Origin: Ohtaekwangia sp966211525 | GTDB lineage: Bacteria; Bacteroidota; Bacteroidia; Cytophagales; Cyclobacteriaceae | Length of the DNA stretch: 64,000 nucleotides | NCBI GenBank assembly: GCA_966211525.1 | Contig: CBIHOZ010000001.1 | Coordinates: 1 to 64,000, forward strand | Reading direction: 5' to 3' | The notes under the pieces: model-generated | What the model was told of the DNA's origin: nothing | Database searches by the model: none | Seen by the model: only the letters and a program-made list of their open reading frames with translations | Shown here: piece by piece, positions 8,324-17,373 of the stretch | Position numbering within the stretch: position 1 is the stretch's first letter | How the letters are laid out: the number at the start of each line of letters is the position of its first letter | Made by a program: the position numbers and the translations under genes

Positions 8324-10249
8324 ATGATACGATTCGCGGCATCAGGTATATTTCTTGTACTGATCATTTTTATTTCCTGCACAAAACCTGAACAGGCGGC
8401 TAACAAATTTTCAGACACTGTTTTTGTAAAGATCGTTGACTTCCAGGATCGCAGACTGTCCGATAGTTTATATACATACTTCAAGCACATCAATGCAGCA
8501 TACCGCAGAGATGCTGTGCTGGCTTTTGCTTCTATTCAGGACAGCGCGGCAATTACTGCTTTGAAAGAAGTACTACTGAACGATGCTGACTCTACTGTGC
8601 GACAAGCTGCTGCCTATGCACTGGGACAGATCAAAACCAATAGCGGTGCCGTTGTATTGGCACAGGCTATAGCGAAAGAGAAGAACACCATGGTTCAGAA
8701 GGAAATACTGGAAGCCTATGGAAAAGTAACTTCACGTTGGGCGTTGAATGAAAGACCATGGGACTCCCTCGCTACGGAAGGATTGGCGTTATCACTTTAT
8801 CGCAGCGGACTTCGAAATATACTCGATAGCACATTTCATAAACGTGCTGCAGAGTTGTTACAAAAGCCGCATACAGAACCAGCACGATTGGCGGCAGCCC
8901 ATTACTTTGCACGCGCAGCCAATGGATTTGATCAGTATGAAAAAATTATAATAGCGTCTGCACTGCATGATCTATCGTCCGATGTGCGCATGGCTTCGGC
9001 ACTCGCGCTGCGGAAGATCAAAACAGATTCTTCACGCGTAAATCTGGAGCGTATCATAAAAAGCAACGCTGACTATCGCATTCGTGCCAACGCTGTTCGT
9101 GCGTTGCAAAGTTTTCCGTTTGCTAAAACCAAAGCTATACTGTTGAGTGCATTAACAGACGAACAGGTAAATATAGCAGTAACTGCTTCCGAAGTTATCA
9201 AAGAAGTAATTACACAAGATGCCTGGCAGGAAGTAGCAGCCCTTGCAAAAATTACATCCAATCAACGTGTGCAGGCAAACCTATATGAAGCTGCGCTTAG
9301 CGCAGGCAATGGTAAAGATCTGGCCGAAGAAATAGCCGGTACCATAAAGACAGCAGCGAATCCTTATAAGAAGGCAGCATTGCTCGCTGCACTTCGGGCA
9401 TCGATCATGATGTATACTTTCGTAGAAGAACAATTGCTGGCTGCGGATACTCCAGTTGTCCGTTCATCTGCTGCAGACGCATTGGTAGCAATGAATTATA
9501 ATACAAAGTTTAATCCTGCCTGGAAAAAACAATTTGCTGCTATATATCAGAAAGCCGTGCAAACCGGCGATGCCGCTGTTATCGGTACAGTAGCCGGTGC
9601 GTTGACCGATTCTACCCTCGGCTATAAAGCTGTGATCACAGACTATACTTTTTTGTATGATGCCAGGAAGAAACTGAGTCTTCCGAAAGACAACGAAGCA
9701 CTTCAACCACTTGAAGCCGCTATAGCTTACTTTGAAGGAAAGAAAAATCCACCCCCTGTAAAGAATGAATTTAATCACCCGATCGATTGGAAACTTGTCA
9801 AGACCATTGCAAAAGATCAGAAGGTTAAGATCAGCACTACCAAAGGTGATATCGTTATCAGGCTCCTGGTAGAAGAAGCACCAGGTTCGGTAGCTAACTT
9901 TGTAGCGCTGCTCAATCAGAAATACTTCAACGGGAAATTCTTTCATCGCGTAGTACCAAACTTTGTTATTCAGGCAGGTTGTAATCGGGGTGATGGCTGG
10001 GGAAGTGAAGATTACTCGATCCGTTCGGAGTTTTCGATGGAACGCTATAAAACCGGAAGTGTAGGTATGGCCTCAGCGGGTAAAGACACAGAAGGTACAC
10101 AATGGTTCATCACACATTCGCCGACACCACACCTGGATGGCCGCTATACTATTTTTGCAGATGTAGAGAGTGGTATGGAGGTAGTACACATCATCGAAGT
10201 GGGCGACCAGATTTTGTCGGTTGACTTTGTGTCCGATAAAATGCAGTAG
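8324..10249 (+). CDS. Lipoprotein with HEAT repeats and a C-terminal cyclophilin domain
   Basis: 641 residues. The N-terminus is a lipoprotein signal with the lipobox ending at Cys19 (IIFISC). Residues about 50-440 are helical repeats of HEAT/PBS-lyase type (AVLAFASIQDSAAITALKEV, RQAAAYALGQIKT, RMASALALRKIKT, RANAVRALQSF). Residues about 500-640 are a cyclophilin peptidyl-prolyl isomerase, with FHRVVPNFVIQAG, the EGTQWFITHSPTPHLDG segment and the VANFVALL helix. It should be anchored in the envelope, with the HEAT solenoid as a binding scaffold for proteins folded by the isomerase. That link is inference. Adjacent small TerB-like gene may be in the same transcript. Confidence 0.9.
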   Translation: MIRFAASGIFLVLIIFISCTKPEQAANKFSDTVFVKIVDFQDRRLSDSLYTYFKHINAAYRRDAVLAFASIQDSAAITALKEVLLNDADSTVRQAAAYALGQIKTNSGAVVLAQAIAKEKNTMVQKEILEAYGKVTSRWALNERPWDSLATEGLALSLYRSGLRNILDSTFHKRAAELLQKPHTEPARLAAAHYFARAANGFDQYEKIIIASALHDLSSDVRMASALALRKIKTDSSRVNLERIIKSNADYRIRANAVRALQSFPFAKTKAILLSALTDEQVNIAVTASEVIKEVITQDAWQEVAALAKITSNQRVQANLYEAALSAGNGKDLAEEIAGTIKTAANPYKKAALLAALRASIMMYTFVEEQLLAADTPVVRSSAADALVAMNYNTKFNPAWKKQFAAIYQKAVQTGDAAVIGTVAGALTDSTLGYKAVITDYTFLYDARKKLSLPKDNEALQPLEAAIAYFEGKKNPPPVKNEFNHPIDWKLVKTIAKDQKVKISTTKGDIVIRLLVEEAPGSVANFVALLNQKYFNGKFFHRVVPNFVIQAGCNRGDGWGSEDYSIRSEFSMERYKTGSVGMASAGKDTEGTQWFITHSPTPHLDGRYTIFADVESGMEVVHIIEVGDQILSVDFVSDKMQ

Positions 10250-10309
10250 TTAATGTTCCTACAGGCAGAAAGATATCATTAACTTCGCCACAAAAAATTA
10301 ACAGCAACC

Positions 10310-11449
10310 TTGGCGCTTTCTTTTCAGCAGAATTTTAAACTGGGTGTTCTCGGTGGAGGGCAGCTCGGCAGAATGCTTATTCAATCGGGTATAGATTTCA
10401 ATATACCTTTTTCCATACTCGATCCGGATGAACATGCTCCCTGCGCAACGCTGGCAGAATTTCATCATGGTAAGCTTACGGATTACGATACCGTTATGAA
10501 GTTCGGAAGTGCCTGCGACGTAATCACAATCGAAATTGAAAATGTGAATACATCTGCTTTGAAAGCATTGGTGCAGCAAGGCAAGAAAGTATATCCGCAG
10601 CCTGAAGTCATCGAGCTGATACAAGACAAGCGAACACAGAAAGCTTTCTATAAAAACAACGGTATACCTACGGCTGAATTTATACTCGTACAAAACGCTG
10701 CCGAGGTAAAAGCAAACGCATCGTTTTTGCCGGCTGTAAATAAACTGGGTAAAGAAGGTTACGATGGCCGCGGTGTACAGATACTCCGCAGCGAGAAAGA
10801 TCTCGTCAATGCATTTGATGCTCCGGGTCTTCTCGAAAAGCTGATCGACTTCGATAAAGAAATTTCAGTTATAGTAGCACGCAACGAAGCCGGTGAGATT
10901 AAAACATTTCCAGTTGTAGAGATGGTGTTCCACCCGGTACATAATCTTGTAGAATATTTATTTGCGCCTGCTGATTTACCCGAATCTGTTATCAAGGAAG
11001 CAGATGCTATCGCGAAGACTATCATTACAAAACTTGATATGGTAGGTTTGCTTGCTGTAGAGATGTTTGTAACGAAAGATGCTAAAGTATTGGTGAATGA
11101 AATTGCACCACGTCCACACAACAGTGGTCACCAAACTATAGAAGCAAACATCACATCACAATACGAACAACATCTTCGTGCTATACTTAATTTACCATTG
11201 GGCGATACTACATTGGTGTTGCCGAGCGCCATGGTAAACCTGTTGGGCGAAGCAGATTATTCGGGTCTCGCTAAATATGAAGGCTTTCATGAAGTAGCGA
11301 AGTTGCCCGGAGTACATATACATTTATACGGCAAGCGCATTACGAAACCGTTCCGTAAAATGGGACACGTTACGATTGTTGATAAAGATATAGCGCGGTT
11401 AAAGAAGACCGCGGATTTTGTAAAACAAACTTTAAAAGTTATAGCCTGA
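10310..11449 (+). CDS. purK: N5-carboxyaminoimidazole ribonucleotide synthase
   Basis: 379 residues of ATP-grasp type. The N-terminal KLGVLGGGQLGRML nucleotide-binding segment is followed by the ATP-grasp core (KEGYDGRGVQIL, VNEIAPRPHNSGH). PurK carboxylates AIR to N5-CAIR with ATP and bicarbonate in purine synthesis. No ATG is available before the conserved GGGQLG segment, so the start is taken as TTG at 10310 (MALSFQQNF). The purE ATG lies two bases after the stop, so the two genes form one operon. Confidence 0.95.
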   Translation: MALSFQQNFKLGVLGGGQLGRMLIQSGIDFNIPFSILDPDEHAPCATLAEFHHGKLTDYDTVMKFGSACDVITIEIENVNTSALKALVQQGKKVYPQPEVIELIQDKRTQKAFYKNNGIPTAEFILVQNAAEVKANASFLPAVNKLGKEGYDGRGVQILRSEKDLVNAFDAPGLLEKLIDFDKEISVIVARNEAGEIKTFPVVEMVFHPVHNLVEYLFAPADLPESVIKEADAIAKTIITKLDMVGLLAVEMFVTKDAKVLVNEIAPRPHNSGHQTIEANITSQYEQHLRAILNLPLGDTTLVLPSAMVNLLGEADYSGLAKYEGFHEVAKLPGVHIHLYGKRITKPFRKMGHVTIVDKDIARLKKTADFVKQTLKVIA

Positions 11450-11451
11450 TT

Positions 11452-11964
11452 ATGAGCAAACCACAGGTAGGTATAATTATGGGTAGTCAGTCTGATCTAC
11501 GGATCATGAAAGAGGCTGCCGAAGTTCTGGACGAGTTGGCTGTCTCTTACGAGCTTACGGTTGTATCAGCACATCGCACTCCCTTACGCATGGTTGAGTA
11601 TGCAACGGAAGCTCGCAGCCGTGGTATACAAGTAATTATAGCAGGCGCAGGGGGTGCAGCACATTTACCAGGCATGGTGGCTTCGCTTACATCTTTACCC
11701 GTAATTGGTGTGCCTGTAAAATCGTCTAACTCCGTTGACGGTTGGGACTCTATACTTTCCATTTTACAAATGCCGGCCGGTGTACCCGTTGCAACGGTAG
11801 CGTTAGACGGTGCGCGTAATGCCGGTATACTGGCCGCACAAATTATAGGTGCCTCTGATAAAAAACTCGGCGAGCGGTTGGACACGTTTAAAAAATCGCT
11901 TCAAACCAAAGTAGAAGCTGCTGCTAAAAGCATAGAAGCCAACGGCTGGAAAAGCGTTTTATAG
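11452..11964 (+). CDS. purE: N5-CAIR mutase
   Basis: 170 residues, the standard class I PurE length. It has the MGSQSDLRIMKEAAEVLDEL start, the catalytic histidine in VVSAHRTP, and the AGAGGAAHLPGMVASLT and NSVDGWDSILSILQMPAGVP loops. It converts N5-CAIR, the PurK product, into CAIR. The gene directly follows purK, giving the two-step bacterial route to CAIR. Confidence 0.97.
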   Translation: MSKPQVGIIMGSQSDLRIMKEAAEVLDELAVSYELTVVSAHRTPLRMVEYATEARSRGIQVIIAGAGGAAHLPGMVASLTSLPVIGVPVKSSNSVDGWDSILSILQMPAGVPVATVALDGARNAGILAAQIIGASDKKLGERLDTFKKSLQTKVEAAAKSIEANGWKSVL

Positions 11965-12025
11965 CAGCGTGCTTACCGATTGATTTATTTTCTGTAATTT
12001 CAGATTGCAGAACTATATCTCGGAA

Positions 12026-13288
12026 ATGGAACCCCGCGAAAAAGGTTGGCTTCAGGCGTACCTGGAATTCCGAAAGGAGTTGCTTCAGGATCTTGCTACG
12101 GAAACGAAGCGAAAGGCTTCGCATCCTGAGTATTCGCTTTATCGCATTATACAACCTACTGGATTAATGTACGGCCAGATTGTTGGCGAGATTGATTTTC
12201 CCGGGAGTGATCATTGGGATGAAAAAGATCGCATGAAGATTCTGCTGGCAGAAAGTCTCGTCTGCAGTTCATTGCTCTTTCATGATAAACCCGTTGCCAG
12301 TGCGGATGATCTTTCGCGGGTGTTTATGAAGACACTCGAGAGCGTCAGCAATTTTTACAACAATATATTTCCGGAGCTTTCCATTCCTACCAAGACATTA
12401 TTCGGTCGTAAGAAGACAGTAATGGAACTGGTAGAAAAAATTCTGGAGAAGCGCATCGAGCATACCAGTACTTTCGAAGGAAATTTCTGGGAGTACTTTT
12501 TTCATAATGCATTACTATTTCTGGATGTATTTATTTTCGGCCAGTGGATACATACCAACGCAGATAAAGTTGTTGCCGATTTCTTCCGATACGAACGTGA
12601 CGAACTTCGCTTCTCCGTTGTAAAAGTTATAGCCTCGGCAGCGCACGCTAACAAAGAGATTGCATTCGAAGAGAAAAGACTGCTCGAGTTTTTTCTGAAG
12701 AGTACAGACCTCTCTCACGAACGAAAAAAAGAAGCAGTTAAAATTTTTGAAGAAGGTATAGCCGTTGAGGATATAAATCTGCCTTCAGAGAACTCGTGGA
12801 TTCTCCGTAAATTTTTTCTGGAGATTGCTATCCTTACACTGTGGGTTGATAAAAAAGTAGAACAATCAGAGCTCGACTACCTGAAGAGCTTTTGTCATTA
12901 CCTGGGCTTCTCTGATGAAGATCTGGAGAACAGCATGATTGCCATCGAAGGTTTTGTACTGGAACATTGGGAGCAATTGGAACACCTTCAGAACAAACAG
13001 GACTTTCACCAGGTGAGTGAACAATTTATCAAGCGTGTGGCACGCATCGCCGAGAAGAATAAAAGCAGATTGCTAAAGGAGATCCACGAACGTGAAGATG
13101 TACTCAACCTGTTACGCAAAGCTCGCGCAAATGAACTCACACTGGAGGAGAAAGAACATATGCGGCTGCAGCTGATTCAGATGATGAAAACGCTGCCGAC
13201 CTTTGTGATCATTTCATTACCACAAAGATTTTTAACGCTGCCGATCTTGTTGAAGATTCTTCCGAGAAACTTGTTTGCGGAGGCATAG
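12026..13288 (+). CDS. LETM1-related protein with TerB-like segments
   Basis: About 420 residues, soluble and mostly helical. The last about 60 residues (LTLEEKEHMRLQLIQMMKTL then IISLPQRFLTLPILLKILP) match the ribosome-binding-like tail of LETM1 proteins, and the middle (about 195-300) has two TerB-like segments (SAAHANKEIAFEEKRLLEFF and LWVDKKVEQSELDYLKSF). Bacteroidota proteins of this kind are annotated as LETM1-related, biofilm-associated. Function is unproven. The start is taken as the ATG at 12026 (MEPREKG); an in-frame TTG at 12005 would add seven residues. It starts about 60 bases after purE. Confidence 0.8.
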   Translation: MEPREKGWLQAYLEFRKELLQDLATETKRKASHPEYSLYRIIQPTGLMYGQIVGEIDFPGSDHWDEKDRMKILLAESLVCSSLLFHDKPVASADDLSRVFMKTLESVSNFYNNIFPELSIPTKTLFGRKKTVMELVEKILEKRIEHTSTFEGNFWEYFFHNALLFLDVFIFGQWIHTNADKVVADFFRYERDELRFSVVKVIASAAHANKEIAFEEKRLLEFFLKSTDLSHERKKEAVKIFEEGIAVEDINLPSENSWILRKFFLEIAILTLWVDKKVEQSELDYLKSFCHYLGFSDEDLENSMIAIEGFVLEHWEQLEHLQNKQDFHQVSEQFIKRVARIAEKNKSRLLKEIHEREDVLNLLRKARANELTLEEKEHMRLQLIQMMKTLPTFVIISLPQRFLTLPILLKILPRNLFAEA

Positions 13289-13344
13289 GTCCGCAGCTAT
13301 AGCATCACTGCTACAACATAAGTTTATATAGTATACTATACTGA

Positions 13345-14340
13345 TTACTCTTCCCGCTCTTCAGCTTCAGCTTTGCGCGGAACGATCACAGAGAAAATAA
13401 TGGATAGCGTCAGCGTTGCTATGATCACAGCAAACGACAGGTATACATTTACATCCACATCAAAAATCTCCAGAAGCATTTTAGCACCGATGAAGAACAG
13501 GATAATGGACAATCCTTTTTGCAGGAGGTAGAACTTGTCGATGATACCGGCCAACAGGAAGAACATGGCGCGAAGTCCCATTACTGCAAAAATGTTCGAT
13601 GTATAGATCAGGAATTCATTTTGTGTAATAGCAAACGCAGCAGGAATGGAGTCCACCGCGAAGATAAGGTCGGTTGTCTCAATCAGAACGATCACCAGGA
13701 ACAGAGGCGTAAATTTGAGCTTGCCCATTTCGCGTACTACAAACATGCCACCGTGATCATCTTTCGTCATCGGTAAATACCTGCGGCAAACCCGCATGAT
13801 CGGATTTTTGTCTGGCTCAATCTTTTCATCGCCATCTTCAAAGTAAATCCGGATACCGGAGTAGATCAGGAACACACCGAAGATGTATAGTATCCAATGA
13901 AACTTGTGAATAAGGAATGCACCTACGAAAATGAAGATACCGCGGAAGACAATGGCTCCGAGAATTCCCCAGAAAAGTGTTTTGTGATAGTACTCTTCTT
14001 TTACCTGGAAATATTTCAGGATAAGAAGTATGACAAAGATATTATCAACCGAAAGAGCGTATTCAGTCAGGTATGCGGAAAAATATTCGACAGCACCTTC
14101 TGCTCCGCTATTGTCATACTTATATATGAAAAAGCCGAAGAGGGTAGAGATCATTACCCAGAAGATGGACTGATAGAGTGCTGACTTCGTAGAGATCTTG
14201 TGTGCCTGCTTGTGGAACAAACCCAGGTCAAGGAACAGGAACAAAAGGATAATTACGGCAAAAACACCAAAAAGGATGGTCTCCCGTTCACTCTGGTTTC
14301 CGAAAAGGGAGAAGAGGAGTATGTTCACCAATGATGACAA
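13345..14340 (-). CDS. TerC/Alx family integral membrane protein
   Basis: 331 residues with about nine membrane segments. Family marks are the YALSVDNIFVILLIL and IETTDLIFAVDSIPAAFAIT helices with acidic residues inside the membrane. TerC/Alx proteins are inner-membrane exporters linked to Mn2+ homeostasis and, in some operons, tellurite resistance. The apparent start is TTG at 14340; a GTG 12 bases further in is an alternative. The Fur-family regulator lies about 160 bases upstream on the same strand, so metal-responsive control is possible but not shown. Confidence 0.9.
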   Translation of the reverse strand: MSSLVNILLFSLFGNQSERETILFGVFAVIILLFLFLDLGLFHKQAHKISTKSALYQSIFWVMISTLFGFFIYKYDNSGAEGAVEYFSAYLTEYALSVDNIFVILLILKYFQVKEEYYHKTLFWGILGAIVFRGIFIFVGAFLIHKFHWILYIFGVFLIYSGIRIYFEDGDEKIEPDKNPIMRVCRRYLPMTKDDHGGMFVVREMGKLKFTPLFLVIVLIETTDLIFAVDSIPAAFAITQNEFLIYTSNIFAVMGLRAMFFLLAGIIDKFYLLQKGLSIILFFIGAKMLLEIFDVDVNVYLSFAVIIATLTLSIIFSVIVPRKAEAEEREE

Positions 14341-14413
14341 AGGGGGTTCTTTCGGTTAATGATTAAAAGCCTGCAAACATTAAAAAATCACACTATTGGA
14401 AATATGTGAATGC

Positions 14414-14429
14414 CAAAACTACAAATATA
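14414..14429 (-). promoter_or_regulatory. Two adjacent -7-like boxes upstream of the TerC gene
   Basis: On the minus strand TATATTTG (14429-14422) runs directly into TAGTTTTG (14421-14414), both perfect TAnnTTTG matches, about 75-90 bases before the TerC start. No matching -33 TTTG is seen for either, so this is a weak call. Confidence 0.3.
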
Positions 14430-14499
14430 TTTCAATCCCGAAAACTCCGCATTCGATTTATACGAAGTCTATTTTGAAAAAGTAAAAGAAAGTATTGTC

Positions 14500-14922
14500 T
14501 CAACGCGAACAACGTTCACAAATACCTTGAATCAGGAGATTTACTTCACTGGCCCGGTACCCTTTGGGAAGTTTAACAGACGGTACCTCGACTTCCAAAC
14601 AGTTGGTCTGGCCGCAACTGGTGCACTTGAAATGAACGTGGTCGTGGTGATGACCGGTTTTGCTGCAGGCATCGTTGCACAAAGCATACTTGAGGCTCCC
14701 CTCGTCATCCAGCACTTTATGAATAAGTCCTTTGTCCAGAAAAGTCTTGAGCGTACGATAAACCGTTACACGATCAAGCTCGTTATTGATTTCCTTTTCA
14801 ATGTCGCCATGCGAAAGCGCATAGTCTTTATTCAGGAAAAGATGAAGAATCTCCTGTCGGCTGGGAGTGGAGCGCAACCGGAATGTTTTCAGTAAACGAT
14901 CGGAAGGAGCATTCATGATCAT
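14500..14922 (-). CDS. Fur-family transcriptional regulator
   Basis: 140 residues. Residues about 1-80 form the winged helix (TPSRQEILHLFLNKDYALSH, RVTVYRTLKTFLDKGLIH). The dimer/metal part has the His-rich HHHDHVHFKC cluster, the CTSCGQTNC site and a C-terminal CERC pair for structural zinc. It could be a Fur, Zur or PerR type, and I cannot choose between them. Its ATG overlaps the ABC exporter stop by four bases, so it is translationally coupled to that gene. An overlapping plus-strand frame (14410-14895) is its shadow. Confidence 0.92.
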   Translation of the reverse strand: MIMNAPSDRLLKTFRLRSTPSRQEILHLFLNKDYALSHGDIEKEINNELDRVTVYRTLKTFLDKGLIHKVLDDEGSLKYALCNDACSKTGHHHDHVHFKCTSCGQTNCLEVEVPSVKLPKGYRASEVNLLIQGICERCSR

Positions 14923-16709
14923 TGAAGTTGTAGCTTCAGCAAGTTACTATAAATACCATTATCGAGCTGCGTTAGTTCGGCATGCGAACCGGTTTCTGCC
15001 AGCATGCCTTCCTTGATTACAAAAATGCGATCAACTTTTTTAATTGTGCTGAGACGGTGTGCTATAATAATGGTTGTTCGACCTTCCATTAATGTTTCCA
15101 GTGCTTGCTGCACCAGTACTTCCGATTGTGCGTCCAGCGAGCTCGTTGCTTCATCTAATATCAGGATCGAAGGATTTTTAAGAATAGCTCGCGCGATGGC
15201 TATACGCTGACGTTGCCCTCCGGAAAGTTTTACACCACGTTCGCCAACCACAGTATCAAATCGTTCTGGAAATCTTTCAATGAACTCCAATGCGTTTGCC
15301 TGTTGAGCAGCTTTGCGTACTTCTTCGGCACTGGCACCGGGTTTACCATAAGCAATATTTTCAAAGATCGTTCCGCCAAAAAGAATTACCTCTTGTGGTA
15401 CGATACCAATGTCGTTACGATACGATGTGAGGTTAAAGCTATAGATGTTCGCACCGTCTGCTTTTATAGCGCCTTGCTGTATCGGGTAAAATCGCATTAA
15501 CAAATTAATAATGGTAGACTTACCCGAACCGCTTTGTCCGACAAGTGCTACTTTTTCGCCGGGAGCAATATTAAAGTTAAGGTTCTTCAACACCGTAAGC
15601 TCCGAACGCGTAGGGTATGCGAAGGAGACATCCTCGAAAGAAATTTTTCCCTGTAATTTCAATGGAGATGCTTCGGTAATTTCGGCTTCATCGTTTTCAT
15701 GTAGAATGTCGAGTATACGTTCGGAAGCACCGATCGATCGCTGCAGCTGTGAATATATATCTCCAAGACCGGCTATAGAGAATCCTATAAACGAAGTATA
15801 GAGTACAAATGAGAATAGCTCACCCGTTGTAATTTCGTTTACCTGCACAAGTTTGGCACCATACCAACCTACCGCAACTATACCACCAAATACAACAAAG
15901 ATTATAAATGAGACAAAGAGGCTCCGGTAGCGTGCTCCGTGAAGTGCCGTGCCTACTACTTCGTTAATGGCTTTGCTATAGCGATTAACTTCAAATATCT
16001 CATTGGTGAACGACTTTACTACGGAAGCAGATTGAAATGATTCTTCAACAATAATGTTTGCCTCGGCTAATTTGTCTTGTGTTTTACGGGACAGCTTGCG
16101 AATAAATTTTCCGAAGATCAGAGCTGATAGAACAATGACCGGAAATGTGAGTAACATGAAACCGGTTAATGTAGGAGCGAGATAGAAAATGATAATTGTT
16201 CCGGTGACGAGGGTAATGATCTGTCGCAGTAATTCTGCGAGGGTAAAACTAAACGCTCCCTGAAGTGTTTCTGTATCCGATACCATTCGACTCATCAGTT
16301 CGCCCACGCGCTTGTTATCAAAGAACGTCATGGGCATCCAGATAATCTTTTTATAGATAGACTTCCGTACATCGGCCATTCCTCTTTCCGTAACTATAGA
16401 AAAAGTATATACCCGGATGAACGAAAAAATTCCCTGTACAAAAAGTATAGCTAACAACGCAAGAGCAGCTTCGTTGATCGATGTAAAATATTTTGGTTTA
16501 CCGGAAGCTATATCCAGCAGTTCACCAGATAATCGGGGGAAGGCCATGAGTGTTACACTGGATAACACCAATGAAACAAGTCCTGTTATAAACAAGCCTT
16601 TGTAAGGCAACATGAATTTAAAGATGCCGGCAAGTTGTTGTAAACTTGTTTTGGTAATGCGCCTCTTCTCTTCTTCCCGTAGCGGTTCTCCGCTGTTTCG
16701 CTTCGCCAT
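14919..16709 (-). CDS. ABC exporter (homodimer type, MsbA/BmrA-like)
   Basis: 596 residues: six-helix transmembrane domain (about 30-325), then a nucleotide-binding domain (about 345-590). Walker A is VGQSGSGKST, the signature is LSGGQRQR and Walker B plus catalytic glutamate is ILILDEATSSLD, followed by the IIAHRLST H-loop. All motifs are canonical, so two copies can form two working ATP sites. Substrates of this family include lipids and drugs, and none can be assigned here. It is the upstream partner of the overlapping Fur-family gene. Confidence 0.95.
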   Translation of the reverse strand: MAKRNSGEPLREEEKRRITKTSLQQLAGIFKFMLPYKGLFITGLVSLVLSSVTLMAFPRLSGELLDIASGKPKYFTSINEAALALLAILFVQGIFSFIRVYTFSIVTERGMADVRKSIYKKIIWMPMTFFDNKRVGELMSRMVSDTETLQGAFSFTLAELLRQIITLVTGTIIIFYLAPTLTGFMLLTFPVIVLSALIFGKFIRKLSRKTQDKLAEANIIVEESFQSASVVKSFTNEIFEVNRYSKAINEVVGTALHGARYRSLFVSFIIFVVFGGIVAVGWYGAKLVQVNEITTGELFSFVLYTSFIGFSIAGLGDIYSQLQRSIGASERILDILHENDEAEITEASPLKLQGKISFEDVSFAYPTRSELTVLKNLNFNIAPGEKVALVGQSGSGKSTIINLLMRFYPIQQGAIKADGANIYSFNLTSYRNDIGIVPQEVILFGGTIFENIAYGKPGASAEEVRKAAQQANALEFIERFPERFDTVVGERGVKLSGGQRQRIAIARAILKNPSILILDEATSSLDAQSEVLVQQALETLMEGRTTIIIAHRLSTIKKVDRIFVIKEGMLAETGSHAELTQLDNGIYSNLLKLQLQ

Positions 16710-16746
16710 ACTTCTATTGTGAGATACTGAATTATACTTAATGAGT

Positions 16747-17373
16747 TTATTGCAGTGTAATGTTTCCTTTTACAGAGAACACAACGGTATCTCCTAAAAA
16801 CATTTTCTGCCCTCCGTTAATGGAGTAGGATGAGAGCACAGGTTTATTGTATACCTCCTGAAATTCCATCGTCAGGAAACGCGTGCTGCTATAGAGAGAG
16901 TTTGTTTCCTTGAATTGCGCTTCGATTCGCTTTACATTTTCGGGCTTGCCGTAATAGTATATCTTCATCGAGCGTACCGGTAATTCCTTATCGGTAACAA
17001 TGGTTTTTATTTTCAGATTGCTACGGTTATCGGTTAACCCGTCTTCAACTTTATACGCACCTACATTGATAGGTTTATTAAGTGTTTTCAACTCGTGGAA
17101 TATATCCAGCTCGTTCATCCACCCGGTGCTGTCTTTCGGTTGTATAGTTTGTTTCTCTTCCTTCTCACCCAGTCTGGCGACCTTGTGCGTAGAAGCTTTT
17201 GCTTCGGTAAGGAAATGAATTTGTGATGACACCAGACTATCAATCGGGTAATAGCCGGCATAGTGTACACCTCTTTGGTCGCATGCGCTGATGCTACACA
17301 TCAATACCAATGCTATACCAAAGAGGTGAAGGAATGATCTGCTTTTTATCAAACTATTTTTCAAGTAAAACAT
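16747..17373 (-). CDS. Lipoprotein of unknown function
   Basis: 208 residues. A hydrophobic signal ends in a lipobox with Cys31 (CSISAC), followed by CDQRGVHYAGYYPIDSLVSSQ. The mature part looks like mixed alpha/beta, with a beta-rich second half (RSMKIYYYGKPENVKRIEAQF, LTMEFQEVYNKPVLSSYSI). I do not recognise the family. The ATG at 17373 lies inside the last codons of gpmI (20-base overlap), so it is probably translated from the gpmI transcript. A later start at the Met before CSISAC is possible but would shorten the signal. Confidence 0.8.
   Translation of the reverse strand: MFYLKNSLIKSRSFLHLFGIALVLMCSISACDQRGVHYAGYYPIDSLVSSQIHFLTEAKASTHKVARLGEKEEKQTIQPKDSTGWMNELDIFHELKTLNKPINVGAYKVEDGLTDNRSNLKIKTIVTDKELPVRSMKIYYYGKPENVKRIEAQFKETNSLYSSTRFLTMEFQEVYNKPVLSSYSINGGQKMFLGDTVVFSVKGNITLQ

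Noticed and set aside
9464..9946. 160-codon minus-strand open frame
   Set aside because: Antisense to the HEAT/cyclophilin gene, with no sensible protein features.
13325..13345. ATAGTATACTAT palindrome between convergent genes
   Set aside because: Short and AT-rich in a genome full of TATA words; no independent support.
14410..14895. 161-codon plus-strand open frame
   Set aside because: It lies over the Fur-family gene on the other strand, whose domains are clear. The plus-strand protein has no recognisable features.
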